Assembly: GCF_000969445.1 (NCBI RefSeq)
Contig: NZ_JZEY01000061.1
Location: 1,165,501-1,229,500 of the forward strand
Reading direction: 5' to 3'
DNA length: 64,000 nt
Source: Devosia chinhatensis
GTDB taxonomy: Bacteria > Pseudomonadota > Alphaproteobacteria > Rhizobiales > Devosiaceae
Shown one piece after another: positions 8,309 to 16,001 of this stretch. Under the pieces are notes generated by a model that was given only the letters and a program-made list of their open reading frames with translations, was not told the DNA's origin and made no database searches. A program made the translations under genes and the position numbers. The stretch's first letter is position 1. Each line of letters begins with the position of its first letter.

Positions 8309-8958
8309 GCGTCAAGCACCACATCAGTGAAGAATTGCTGCTCGACTATGCTTCCGGCAACCTTGCCGAAGGCTGGTCCCTTGCCGTCGCCACGCATCTG
8401 GCCATGTGCCCCCCTTGCCGCAAGCGGCTGGACCTGGTCGAGGCCGCGGCCGGTGTGCTGGTCGACGCGCTCGAACCCGTTCAGGGTCCTGCCGATGCCT
8501 GGGACCAGCTGAAATCCCGTCTGGGCGAGGCCCCCGCTCCCAGCCGCGCCGATACCCGCCCGCGCCGGTCCATGGCCAGCAGCGAACTGCCCGAGCCCTT
8601 GCGCTCCTATGTCGGCAATCTGGCCGACATCAAATGGCGCAATATCGGCGCTGGTCATCAATGCATGATCAAGATCGACGATGGCGAGACGCAGGCTCGG
8701 CTGCTGAAAATTCCGGCCGGCAAGCCGGTGCCCGAACATAGCCATGGCGGCCGTGAACTGACGCTGGTGCTCAAGGGCAGCTTTCACGACGAAGTCGATC
8801 ATTTCGGTCCGGGCGATCTCGAAGAGGCCGATGGCGAGCTGACCCATCAGCCCATTGCCGGCACCGATGAAGATTGCATCTGCCTGGCCATCACCGATGC
8901 GCCGTTGAAGTTCCGCAGCCGCCTCGTGCGTCTGGTGCAACCATTGTTTGGGATCTGA
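8305..8958 (+). CDS. chrR: Zinc-binding anti-sigma factor ChrR with C-terminal cupin
   Basis: A 217-residue two-domain anti-sigma factor. The N-terminal zinc anti-sigma domain has H6, H31, C35 and C38 (H-x3-C-x2-C), which clamps the sigma factor. The C-terminal cupin has H145, H147, E151 and H181. From memory, the zinc ligands of the Rhodobacter ChrR cupin sit at positions lower by four each, so all appear conserved. The cupin is needed for the singlet-oxygen response in that system. The gene is in an ATGA overlap with rpoE and is followed at once by a DUF2177 gene. No key residue appears lost, so it should be functional. Confidence 0.93.
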   Translation: MSVKHHISEELLLDYASGNLAEGWSLAVATHLAMCPPCRKRLDLVEAAAGVLVDALEPVQGPADAWDQLKSRLGEAPAPSRADTRPRRSMASSELPEPLRSYVGNLADIKWRNIGAGHQCMIKIDDGETQARLLKIPAGKPVPEHSHGGRELTLVLKGSFHDEVDHFGPGDLEEADGELTHQPIAGTDEDCICLAITDAPLKFRSRLVRLVQPLFGI

Positions 8959-8968
8959 GGAGGGCCAA

Positions 8969-9385
8969 TTGGCTGGATTATCGTTCGGTACACTGCTCGC
9001 AGCTTACGCTGGTTCAGCCGTTGTCTTCTTCGCTCTCGACTTCATCTGGCTCGGTTTCCTGGCCATCGGTTTCTATCGTTCCGAAATCGGACATCTGCTG
9101 CTCGAGCGGCCCAATGTCGTCGCTGCCGGCGTCTTCTATCTCTTCTACGTCGTGGGCGTGGTCGGCTTTGCCGTCGTGCCCGCCCTCAATGCCCAGTCCT
9201 GGGTCTGGGCGCTGGTCGCCGGCATCGCGCTGGGCCTCATTGCCTATGGCACCTATGACATGACCAACCTCGCCACCCTCAAGGACTGGTCCTGGAAGGT
9301 CAGCGCGGTCGATCTGCTCTGGGGCGGCTTCGTCACCGGCGCGGCGGCCCTGGGCGGTTATTGGGCGGCGCGGCTCACTGTTTGA
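8969..9385 (+). CDS. DUF2177 family membrane protein
   Basis: A protein of about 138 residues with four hydrophobic segments and the family signature YGTYDMTNLATLKDW near residue 100. Function is not known; members recur next to rpoE-chrR and fatty-acid-modifying genes, which suggests a membrane role in oxidative stress. I prefer the TTG at 8969, which follows a GAGGAGGG ribosome site at good spacing; an ATG at 8948 would overlap chrR and lacks such a site. It is likely co-transcribed with rpoE-chrR. Its 3' end overlaps the convergent SDR gene by 11 bases. Confidence 0.85.
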   Translation: MAGLSFGTLLAAYAGSAVVFFALDFIWLGFLAIGFYRSEIGHLLLERPNVVAAGVFYLFYVVGVVGFAVVPALNAQSWVWALVAGIALGLIAYGTYDMTNLATLKDWSWKVSAVDLLWGGFVTGAAALGGYWAARLTV

Positions 9386-10103
9386 GCCGCGCGCTCAGCG
9401 CAAAGGCGATCGGTTTCGGTAGAGCGGCCAGAAGGCGCAGCGGCCAGATCAGCCGGCGCGGGAACGCCACCTCGAAGCTCTTGCCGTCCAGTCCCTTGAG
9501 AATCCGCCGCGCTGCATCCTCAGGCTCGAGGATCGCCGGCATCTCGAACGTGTTCTGGTCCGTCAGTCGCGTCCGCACGAAGCCCGGCGTCACCAGCCGC
9601 ACATCGACATCCGGCCACAATTCGGCGCGCAGGCTTTGCGCCAGGTTGACGATGCCCGCCTTGGTGGCCGAGTAGACCTGCCCCTGTGGCAGCCCGAAAA
9701 TTGCTGCGGCCGAGCCGAACAGCACGACCTGCCCACCCTTGCGCACATGTTTTGCGCCTACCCGCGCCACGTTGAACGTGCCAGTGAGATTGGCCACGAT
9801 GATGTTCTCGGCCTTTTCCTGGTCCGCCTTGAGCACCGCGCCGGGATCATAGATTGCGGCCGTCGTGATCACCCGGTCGAACGGACCGTGGGCTGAGGCG
9901 GCGGCCGCGAGACTGTCCACGTCGTTGACATCGGCGGCCACGCCGCGCACCTGGCCGCCCAGCCGGGCCGAGACCTCGTCCAGCGCTTCCTGCTTGCGCC
10001 CGGAAATCACCACCAGCGCGCCGCGCGCCGCATAGGCCTCGGCCAGCGCGGCACCGATGCCGCTGCTGCCCCCGATGATCCAGATTTTCTCGCCTGCGGC
10101 CAT
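9375..10103 (-). CDS. Short-chain dehydrogenase/reductase
   Basis: A 242-residue classical SDR. The nucleotide-binding motif is GGSSGIGAALAEAYAARG near the N-terminus. A serine precedes the catalytic YSATK motif (Y-x3-K), followed by PGFVRTRLT. Start chosen at MAAGEKIW behind an AGGAG ribosome site; the frame extends upstream without support. Substrate unknown. SDR genes also occur in the RpoE regulon of Rhodobacter, so a role in lipid or aldehyde handling under photo-oxidative stress is plausible, but I did not find a TGATCC promoter in front of it. Confidence 0.9.
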   Translation of the reverse strand: MAAGEKIWIIGGSSGIGAALAEAYAARGALVVISGRKQEALDEVSARLGGQVRGVAADVNDVDSLAAAASAHGPFDRVITTAAIYDPGAVLKADQEKAENIIVANLTGTFNVARVGAKHVRKGGQVVLFGSAAAIFGLPQGQVYSATKAGIVNLAQSLRAELWPDVDVRLVTPGFVRTRLTDQNTFEMPAILEPEDAARRILKGLDGKSFEVAFPRRLIWPLRLLAALPKPIAFALSARLKQ

Positions 10104-10157
10104 GATGATCGTCTCCTGTTCGATGAAAGTCACTACGTCTCGACCCCGCTTTTGGAT

Positions 10158-10178
10158 GCCCCAGGTCCTGCCTGGGGC
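10158..10178. other. Hairpin in the SDR upstream region
   Basis: GCCCCAGG and CCTGGGGC form a perfect 8-bp stem around a 5-base loop. It lies between the divergent SDR and sulfate-binding-protein genes, in the probable 5' leader of the SDR. No T tract follows on either strand, so it is not a simple terminator. Confidence 0.45.
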
Positions 10179-10372
10179 CGGCCGAGGCACGCCATCCTGC
10201 GCAAGGCGCACAGAGTTCACGCCGAAAGTTCAGAATGATATTGTGCCAATTGGTAGCCCTGGCAGAGTTTGAGAGTAAAATTTTCTATACTGCGGCTTTG
10301 GCGGGCAAGTCTGCGCCTTTTCAATCCCGACTGACTTGATAGGGTTTCATCATCATCACTCGTGAGGTTCCG

Positions 10373-11401
10373 ATGAAACGGACAGCCAGGATTTTCGCCT
10401 ATACCGCCCTCGCCGCATCCTTGGCCATGGGCTTTGCCCTGACGGCGCATGGCCAGGACAAGACGCTGATCAACGTCTCCTATGACCCGACGCGCGAGCT
10501 CTACCGCGAGTTCAACGAGGCCTTTGTCCGCCATTGGCAAGAGACCAAGGGCGAAAGCGTCGCCATCCAGGTGACCCATGGCGGCTCCGGCTCCCAGGCT
10601 CGCACCGTGATCGACGGGCTCGAAGCCGACGTCGTGACCCTGGCGCTCGAAAGCGACATCAATGCCATTTCCGATGCCAATCCGAACCTGATCCCGGAAA
10701 ACTGGCGCACGCTCCTGCCCAATAACAGCGCGCCTTACACCTCGACCATCGTCTTCCTCGTCCGCAAGGGCAATCCCAAGGCCATTGCCGACTGGGGCGA
10801 CCTGATCGACGAGGGCGTCGAAGTCATCACCCCCAATCCCAAGACCTCGGGCGGCGCGCGCTGGAACCTGCTCGCAGGCTGGGCCTGGGCCAAGGCGCAG
10901 GATGGCGGCAGCGATGACACGGCGCGGGACTATATCACCGAGCTCTATAAGCACGTCCCCGTCCTTGATACCGGCGCCCGTGGCTCCACCACCACCTTCG
11001 TGCAGCGCGGCATTGGCGACGTGCTGCTCGCCTGGGAAAACGAGGCCTATCTGGCGCTTGAGGAACTCGGCCCCGACGCCTTCGACATCGTGACGCCTTC
11101 GGTCTCGATCCTGGCCGAACCTCCAGTGGCCCTGGTCCCCGGCAATGCCGAGCGCAAGGGCAATAGCGAAGTCGCCCAGGCCTATCTCGACTATCTCTAT
11201 TCCGATGAGGGCCAGGCGATAGCCGCCAAGCATTACTACCGCCCGTCCAATCCGGACGCCGCGGCCCCCGAGGACATTGCCCGCTTCGGCGAGGTGAACC
11301 TCGTCACCATCGAGGATTTCGGTGGCTGGCGCGAAGCCCAGCCCGCCTTCTTCGGCGACGGCGGGATCTTCGACCAGATCTATTCCGGTCCCACCCAGTA
11401 A
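10373..11401 (+). CDS. cysP: Sulfate ABC transporter periplasmic binding protein
   Basis: A 342-residue exported binding protein of the Sbp/CysP family. A Sec signal peptide covers about residues 1-27, ending at AHGQD. The mature part begins with NVSYDPTRELYREFN and has the anion-site segment THGGSGSQAR, both typical. It captures periplasmic sulfate (or thiosulfate) for the CysTWA importer downstream. A TATACT -10-like element lies near 10286 but has no convincing -35. A 9-bp hairpin follows the stop codon and separates it from the membrane and ATPase genes. Confidence 0.93.
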   Translation: MKRTARIFAYTALAASLAMGFALTAHGQDKTLINVSYDPTRELYREFNEAFVRHWQETKGESVAIQVTHGGSGSQARTVIDGLEADVVTLALESDINAISDANPNLIPENWRTLLPNNSAPYTSTIVFLVRKGNPKAIADWGDLIDEGVEVITPNPKTSGGARWNLLAGWAWAKAQDGGSDDTARDYITELYKHVPVLDTGARGSTTTFVQRGIGDVLLAWENEAYLALEELGPDAFDIVTPSVSILAEPPVALVPGNAERKGNSEVAQAYLDYLYSDEGQAIAAKHYYRPSNPDAAAPEDIARFGEVNLVTIEDFGGWREAQPAFFGDGGIFDQIYSGPTQ

Positions 11402-11412
11402 CATTCGATCCC

Positions 11413-11437
11413 GCGGCCGGCCCGAACAGCCGGCCGC
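11413..11437 (+). other. Hairpin after the sulfate-binding-protein gene
   Basis: GCGGCCGGC and GCCGGCCGC form a perfect 9-bp stem around a 7-base loop, starting 12 bases after the stop codon. No T tract follows. It probably stabilises the 3' end of the binding-protein message or attenuates readthrough to cysTWA. Confidence 0.6.
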
Positions 11438-11475
11438 ACCTGTCTTTGGCCCCGCAACCGCATTGGGAGACTGAC

Positions 11476-11748
11476 ATGGTTCACTTCTTTGGAATATTCG
11501 GCCCCGGTAAGCTGGCCCGCCACGCCGGCGACGAAGCCCCCGCCAAAGCCAACTTCTTCGGCGGTCTGCCCGATCCGGCCCAGGGCGCCGTTCCCCTCAC
11601 CCGCGCCGAACAGGATGCCTGGTCTCTTAACGGCAAGGCGCCGGAGCCTAGCCATGCGTCCGCGTCAGGCGACAATCCAGGATATTTCTTCCCCTTCTCT
11701 ATCGGCGCCGACAATGCTGGAAAACGGACATGGCGCTTCTGGCGCTGA
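11476..11748 (+). CDS. Small hypothetical protein within the sulfate operon
   Basis: A 90-residue frame beginning MVHFFGIFGPGKLARHAGDE behind a GGGAGA ribosome site. Its third codon positions are strongly C/G-biased through the first two thirds, like neighbouring genes, which supports real coding. There is no signal peptide, membrane segment or domain I recognise; the C-terminus is rich in Trp and Arg. It sits between the sulfate-binding protein and cysT. A role in sulfate uptake is only suggested by position. Confidence 0.5.
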   Translation: MVHFFGIFGPGKLARHAGDEAPAKANFFGGLPDPAQGAVPLTRAEQDAWSLNGKAPEPSHASASGDNPGYFFPFSIGADNAGKRTWRFWR

Positions 11749-11850
11749 ACGCAGAACGAATTTCTATCATCACCCGTAAACTTGTCGGATCGATAACTTG
11801 AGAAACACGACCGATCGCATAGGGTTAGGACCAGTCAAGGGGGCCGGAAC

Positions 11851-11889
11851 GTGCTTCGAGCTTTAATGTCCTTCGAGCACACGGCATGA
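11851..11889 (+). CDS. Possible 12-codon leader peptide coupled to cysT
   Basis: A GTG at 11851 behind an AAGGGGG ribosome site opens a 12-codon frame ([12 protein letters not shown]). Its TGA overlaps the cysT ATG in an ATGA junction. cysT itself has no good ribosome site, so translation may reach it by coupling. This is a short pattern and could be chance. Confidence 0.3.
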   Translation: MLRALMSFEHTA

Positions 11890-12728
11890 GTGTGTTTCGC
11901 ATCCGCCAAGCCAGCGTCATTCCCGGTTTCGGGCTGACGATGGGTTTTACGCTCGCCTATTTCTCGCTGATCATTCTGGTGCCCCTAGTTGCACTGGTGC
12001 TGCGGTCGGCGGGGCTCGGGTGGAACGGCTTCTGGTCCATGGCGCTCGATCCGCGCGTGCTCGCGTCCCTGCGCACCAGTTTCGTGACCGCGCTCATCGC
12101 TGCCGGCATCAACGTGGTCTTCGGCACGCTGATCGCCTGGGTCCTCGTGCGCTACCGGTTTCCCGGCCGGCGCATCTTCGATGCCATGGTCGACCTGCCC
12201 TTTGCCCTGCCCACTGCCGTGGCCGGCATTGCGCTCACCGCCATCTATGCACCCAATGGCTTTGTCGGGCAGGTGCTGGCCCCGCTCGGCGTGCGCGTTG
12301 CCTATACGCCCATCGGCATCACTATCGCCATGGTGTTCATCGGCCTGCCCTTCGTGGTGCGCACCATCCAGCCCATTCTCGAAGAGACCAGTAAGGAGGT
12401 CGAGGAGGCGTCCGCTACTCTCGGCGCCAACCGCTTCCAGACCATTTCGCGCGTTCTCCTCCCCAGCCTAGCGCCGGCCATCCTCACCGGTTTCGCGCTC
12501 GCCTTTGCCCGGGCGGTCGGCGAATACGGCTCGGTCATCTTCATTGCCGGCAACATTCCCTTTGTCTCGGAAATCGCGCCGCTCCTGATCGTCATCCGGC
12601 TCGAAGAGTTCAATTATGCCGGCGCCGCCGTCATCGCCACGGTGATGCTGGCCATTTCCTTCGCCATGCTTTTCGTCATCAATCTCATTCAGGCCTGGAG
12701 CCGCAGGAGATATGGCTATGGCCACTAG
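11886..12728 (+). CDS. cysT: Sulfate ABC transporter permease CysT
   Basis: A 280-residue inner-membrane permease of the CysT/CysU family with about six hydrophobic segments. The cytoplasmic EAA loop reads [20 protein letters not shown], and the [14 protein letters not shown] segment is characteristic. It forms the heterodimeric sulfate channel with CysW. The ribosome site is poor, and it may be translated by coupling from a short upstream frame. The 3' end overlaps cysW by 17 bases. Confidence 0.93.
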   Translation: MSVFRIRQASVIPGFGLTMGFTLAYFSLIILVPLVALVLRSAGLGWNGFWSMALDPRVLASLRTSFVTALIAAGINVVFGTLIAWVLVRYRFPGRRIFDAMVDLPFALPTAVAGIALTAIYAPNGFVGQVLAPLGVRVAYTPIGITIAMVFIGLPFVVRTIQPILEETSKEVEEASATLGANRFQTISRVLLPSLAPAILTGFALAFARAVGEYGSVIFIAGNIPFVSEIAPLLIVIRLEEFNYAGAAVIATVMLAISFAMLFVINLIQAWSRRRYGYGH

Positions 12729-13590
12729 ATTGCGCGCTCGCGCACACCGCGTCTCGCCGACCAACGAGCCGGTCTGGGTTCGCTGGTCCCTGATCCTGAT
12801 CGGCCTCGCCTTCATGGCGCTGTTCCTGGTCATGCCGCTCGTGGCCGTCTTCATCGAGGCCTTCCGCAACAATATCGGCGGCTTCCTGGCGGCCCTTTCC
12901 ACCCCCGATGCCCAGTCGGCCATCCGACTGACGCTCCTGGTGGCCGCCATTGCCGTACCGCTCAATGTTGTCTTCGGCATTGCCGCCTCCTGGGCCATCG
13001 CCAAGTTCGAGTTCAAGGGCAAGGCCTTCCTCATCACCCTGATCGATCTGCCCTTTTCGGTTTCCCCGGTGATTTCGGGCCTTGTCTATGTGCTCCTTTT
13101 CGGCACCGGCAGCGTCCTGGGGCCGTGGCTCAAGTCCTACGGCATCGAGATCTTGTTCGCCGTTCCCGGCATTGTCCTGGCCACCATCTTCGTGACCTTC
13201 CCTTTCGTGGCGCGCGAACTGATCCCCCTCATGCAGGACCAGGGCACCGGCGACGAGGAAGCCGCGCTCTCGCTTGGCGCCTCGGGCTGGCAGACCTTCT
13301 GGCGGGTGACGCTGCCCAATATCAAGTGGGGCCTGCTCTATGGCGTGCTGCTGTGCAATGCCCGCGCCATGGGCGAGTTCGGCGCCGTGGCCGTGGTTTC
13401 GGGCAAGATCCGCGGCCAGACCACCACCATGCCCCTGCAGGTGGAAATGTTCTATAACGAGTATCAGGGCACGGCGGCCTTTGCGCTGGCCTCGCTCCTG
13501 GCCTTGCTGGCCCTGGTTACTCTCGTGCTTAAGTCGGCCCTGGAATGGCGTTTTGGCGAAGAACTCGCCGCCACCGGCCGGGGTCACTGA
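12712..13590 (+). CDS. cysW: Sulfate ABC transporter permease CysW
   Basis: A 292-residue permease, partner of CysT in the sulfate channel. Visible are the [17 protein letters not shown] membrane segment, the EAA loop ([20 protein letters not shown]) and the [19 protein letters not shown] signature of CysW. The overlap with cysT and a 12-base gap to cysA indicate one transcript. Length is normal. Confidence 0.93.
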   Translation: MAMATRLRARAHRVSPTNEPVWVRWSLILIGLAFMALFLVMPLVAVFIEAFRNNIGGFLAALSTPDAQSAIRLTLLVAAIAVPLNVVFGIAASWAIAKFEFKGKAFLITLIDLPFSVSPVISGLVYVLLFGTGSVLGPWLKSYGIEILFAVPGIVLATIFVTFPFVARELIPLMQDQGTGDEEAALSLGASGWQTFWRVTLPNIKWGLLYGVLLCNARAMGEFGAVAVVSGKIRGQTTTMPLQVEMFYNEYQGTAAFALASLLALLALVTLVLKSALEWRFGEELAATGRGH

Positions 13591-13602
13591 CAGGAAGGTT
13601 CA

Positions 13603-14637
13603 ATGGAAGTACGCGTTCAAAACGTCCGCAAGGAATTCGACAAGTTTCCAGCTCTGCACGATGTGTCGCTGGACATCCATTCGGGCGAACTGATTGCGTT
13701 GCTCGGGCCCTCGGGATCGGGCAAGACCACCCTGTTGCGGCTCATTGCCGGGCTGGAACGGCCCACCGAGGGCAAGATTTTCTTCGGCGACGAGGATGCG
13801 TCCGAGAAAAGCGTTCAGGAGCGCAACATCGGCTTCGTGTTCCAGCATTACGCGCTCTTCCGGCACATGACGATCCTGGAAAACGTCTCCTTCGGCCTCA
13901 AGGTGCGCCCGCGCTCTAGCCGCCCGGCTGCCGGTGAAATCCGCCGCCGCGCCCTCGAATTGCTCGATCTGGTTCAGCTCTCCGGGCTCGAAAAGCGCTA
14001 TCCCAATCAATTGTCCGGCGGCCAGCGCCAGCGCGTCGCTCTTGCCCGCGCATTGGCCATCGAACCCAGGGTCCTGCTGCTCGATGAGCCCTTCGGCGCG
14101 CTCGATGCCCAGGTCCGGCGCGAGCTGCGCAAATGGCTGCGCGAAATCCATGACCGCACCGGCCACACCACTATTTTCGTCACCCATGACCAGGAAGAGG
14201 CGCTGGAACTCGCCGACCGCCTCTGCGTCATGAGCCAGGGGCGCATCGAACAGGTCGGGACGCCCGACAGCGTCTACGACACGCCCACCTCGCCCTTCGT
14301 CTTCGGCTTCATCGGTGAATCGAGCGAGCTGGCCGTCACCGCCGAAAAAGGCGATCTCTGGCTGGGCGACCGCCCGATCGGTGTCGCGGCTCCCGGGCAT
14401 CAGGGGCCGGCGCGCCTGTTTTTCCGTCCCCATGACATTGAACTCGTCCAAGGCGATGCGGCTCTTGCCGGTATCGTCGCGTCGAGCCGCAGGGTAGGGG
14501 GTACGCGCCGTGTCGAGCTCGAACTGGGCGGCGCCGCCCATCGCGTCGAGATCGACCTGCCGTTCGATCATCCGGCCAATGAACGCTCCCGCATCGCCTT
14601 CCGCCCCAGGCGCTGGCAATTGTTCCCCGCTTTATAG
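13603..14637 (+). CDS. cysA: Sulfate/thiosulfate ABC transporter ATPase CysA
   Basis: A 344-residue ATPase. Walker A is GPSGSGKTT near residues 35-43, the signature is [10 protein letters not shown] near 140, Walker B is [13 protein letters not shown], and the switch histidine is in [10 protein letters not shown]-terminal regulatory domain follows (about 240-344). It energises CysTW-mediated sulfate import. It is the last gene of the operon, behind an AGGAAGG ribosome site, and is convergent with a LacI regulator gene; the 160 bases between them hold no clear terminator. Confidence 0.94.
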   Translation: MEVRVQNVRKEFDKFPALHDVSLDIHSGELIALLGPSGSGKTTLLRLIAGLERPTEGKIFFGDEDASEKSVQERNIGFVFQHYALFRHMTILENVSFGLKVRPRSSRPAAGEIRRRALELLDLVQLSGLEKRYPNQLSGGQRQRVALARALAIEPRVLLLDEPFGALDAQVRRELRKWLREIHDRTGHTTIFVTHDQEEALELADRLCVMSQGRIEQVGTPDSVYDTPTSPFVFGFIGESSELAVTAEKGDLWLGDRPIGVAAPGHQGPARLFFRPHDIELVQGDAALAGIVASSRRVGGTRRVELELGGAAHRVEIDLPFDHPANERSRIAFRPRRWQLFPAL

Positions 14638-14797
14638 CATCGGGTTTTCCGCTCACGCCGTCGGGGCGTGCTCGCAGTTATCCTCGCGAACGCGGCGATC
14701 TCGGCTTGGAGGGCCTCCGCTCGCGGGTGCTGGCCGGGCGCGACACGGGATGACTGTCGAAGCGCAGTCAAACGCAAGGGCGCTCTTCCCCCAACTC

Positions 14798-15778
14798 TTA
14801 TCGCAGATCGGCCACGGAATCGCGCTCGATCAGCTCCGGCACCAGCATCAGCCGGCGCGGCGGCAATTGCCGTCGGTCCGCGTCCATGCGCTCGAGCAAT
14901 AGGCGCAGCGCGGCAATCCCCATGTCGCCGCCCGGCAGGCGCAGCGTCGTCAGCATCGGCGAAATCTGGGTGGCGGCGGCAAAGTCGCCATAGCCGATCA
15001 CCGAGACGTCCTCTGGTACGCGATAGCCCAGTCGGTGCAGTTCCGAGACCACGAAGACGCCCAGGCTGTCATGCGAGCAGAACAGGGCGGTCGGCATGTC
15101 GCCTTCTGCCTTGAGCCCCAGGAACGACTGGGCGAAGGGATTGTCGGCATTGAACTGGATTTCGCAGACCGAGGCGTCGTCGTCCGCGAGCAGTGCCTCG
15201 CGCAGGCCGAACAGGCGCTCCATGCGGCCGCGCAGCACCCGGCTGCCATGCACGAAGCCGACCCGCTTGTGTCCGCGCGCCAGCAGATACTGGCCCACCG
15301 CATTGCCGGCCTCGTGGTCGGCGCCGCTGACCTGATCGGTCTGTTCCAGCGGCAGCACCCAGCCCAGCCGCACCATGGCCCGGCCAGAGGCTCCCAGCGC
15401 CGAAACGATCTCCGTCCCATGCTGGCCGACGAGAATGATGCCGACCCCGGAAAGTGCGATGGCCTGGGCGCGTTCGGCATCGGGCGCCCAATGGGTGTGC
15501 AGCTGATAGCCGGCCGCCGCAGCTTCGAACTGGATGCCGTTCTGCATCTGCATCCACAATTCGCTGTTGACCGGGTCGTGTTCGGCAAACACGATCTGGA
15601 TGACCTTTTGTGCCGGGATCATGTCGGCGGCGCGCAGATAGCCCATTTCCAGCGCCTTGCCTTCTATGCGCAGGCGCGTCTCCTCGCTGACCCCATCCTT
15701 GCCGGAAAGGGCGCGCGAAACGGCGAATTTGGACACACCCAATTTGTCGGCAATGTCTTGAAGCGTAACTTTCTTCAA
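14798..15778 (-). CDS. LacI-family transcriptional regulator (island A)
   Basis: A 326-residue LacI/GalR regulator. The N-terminal helix-turn-helix and hinge are clear (VTLQDIADKLGVSKFAVSRA), followed by a periplasmic-binding-like sensor domain with the typical DVSVIGYGDF segment. It is divergent from the island A binding-protein gene at 16002, and a LacI-type operator lies between them at 15893. It therefore probably represses island A until its sugar ligand appears. The ligand is unknown. Confidence 0.92.
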   Translation of the reverse strand: MKKVTLQDIADKLGVSKFAVSRALSGKDGVSEETRLRIEGKALEMGYLRAADMIPAQKVIQIVFAEHDPVNSELWMQMQNGIQFEAAAAGYQLHTHWAPDAERAQAIALSGVGIILVGQHGTEIVSALGASGRAMVRLGWVLPLEQTDQVSGADHEAGNAVGQYLLARGHKRVGFVHGSRVLRGRMERLFGLREALLADDDASVCEIQFNADNPFAQSFLGLKAEGDMPTALFCSHDSLGVFVVSELHRLGYRVPEDVSVIGYGDFAAATQISPMLTTLRLPGGDMGIAALRLLLERMDADRRQLPPRRLMLVPELIERDSVADLR

Positions 15779-15892
15779 AGGCAGCTCTCGCGCAATTCGT
15801 TAGGTTGTATCACGCCAGAAATTATGCGCAAGCGCAGCCCTGAAGTCGCGAAAATGCTGTTAATGCGCAGTGTTTTAGCCAGTGCGATCAAA

Positions 15893-15912
15893 TTTCGGAA
15901 ACGATTTCGAAA
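15893..15912. promoter_or_regulatory. Candidate LacI-family operator
   Basis: TTTCGGAAACGATTTCGAAA is a 20-base near-palindrome (16 of 20 positions match its reverse complement). It has the central CG and outer TTTCG/CGAAA arms typical of LacI-family sites. It lies in the shared intergenic region of the divergent lacI-like gene and island A. Confidence 0.6.
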
Positions 15913-15920
15913 AACATATT

Positions 15921-15978
15921 GACCTAACAGTTTGGTGCTGTGAAGCTTCCGTTAGCTCGAAGAGTGACATGTTAGGTC
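15921..15978. promoter_or_regulatory. Spaced inverted repeat before the island A binding-protein gene
   Basis: GACCTAACA (15921-15929) and TGTTAGGTC (15970-15978) are perfect 9-base inverted copies 40 bases apart, just ahead of the ribosome site of the gene at 16002. A related GTTAGGT stands near 15800. It may be a second regulator's site or a 5' leader stem. Confidence 0.45.
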
Positions 15979-16001
15979 GCCCGGGCGGAGGAGGAACCAC
16001 G

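Noticed and set aside
10263-10291. Sigma-70 promoter for the sulfate operon
   Set aside because: TATACT at 10286 is a fair -10, but no -35 resembling TTGACA lies 16-18 bases upstream, so I do not call it.
14638-14797. Terminator between cysA and the LacI gene
   Set aside because: Only a 5-bp ACGCC/GGCGT stem without a T tract is visible.
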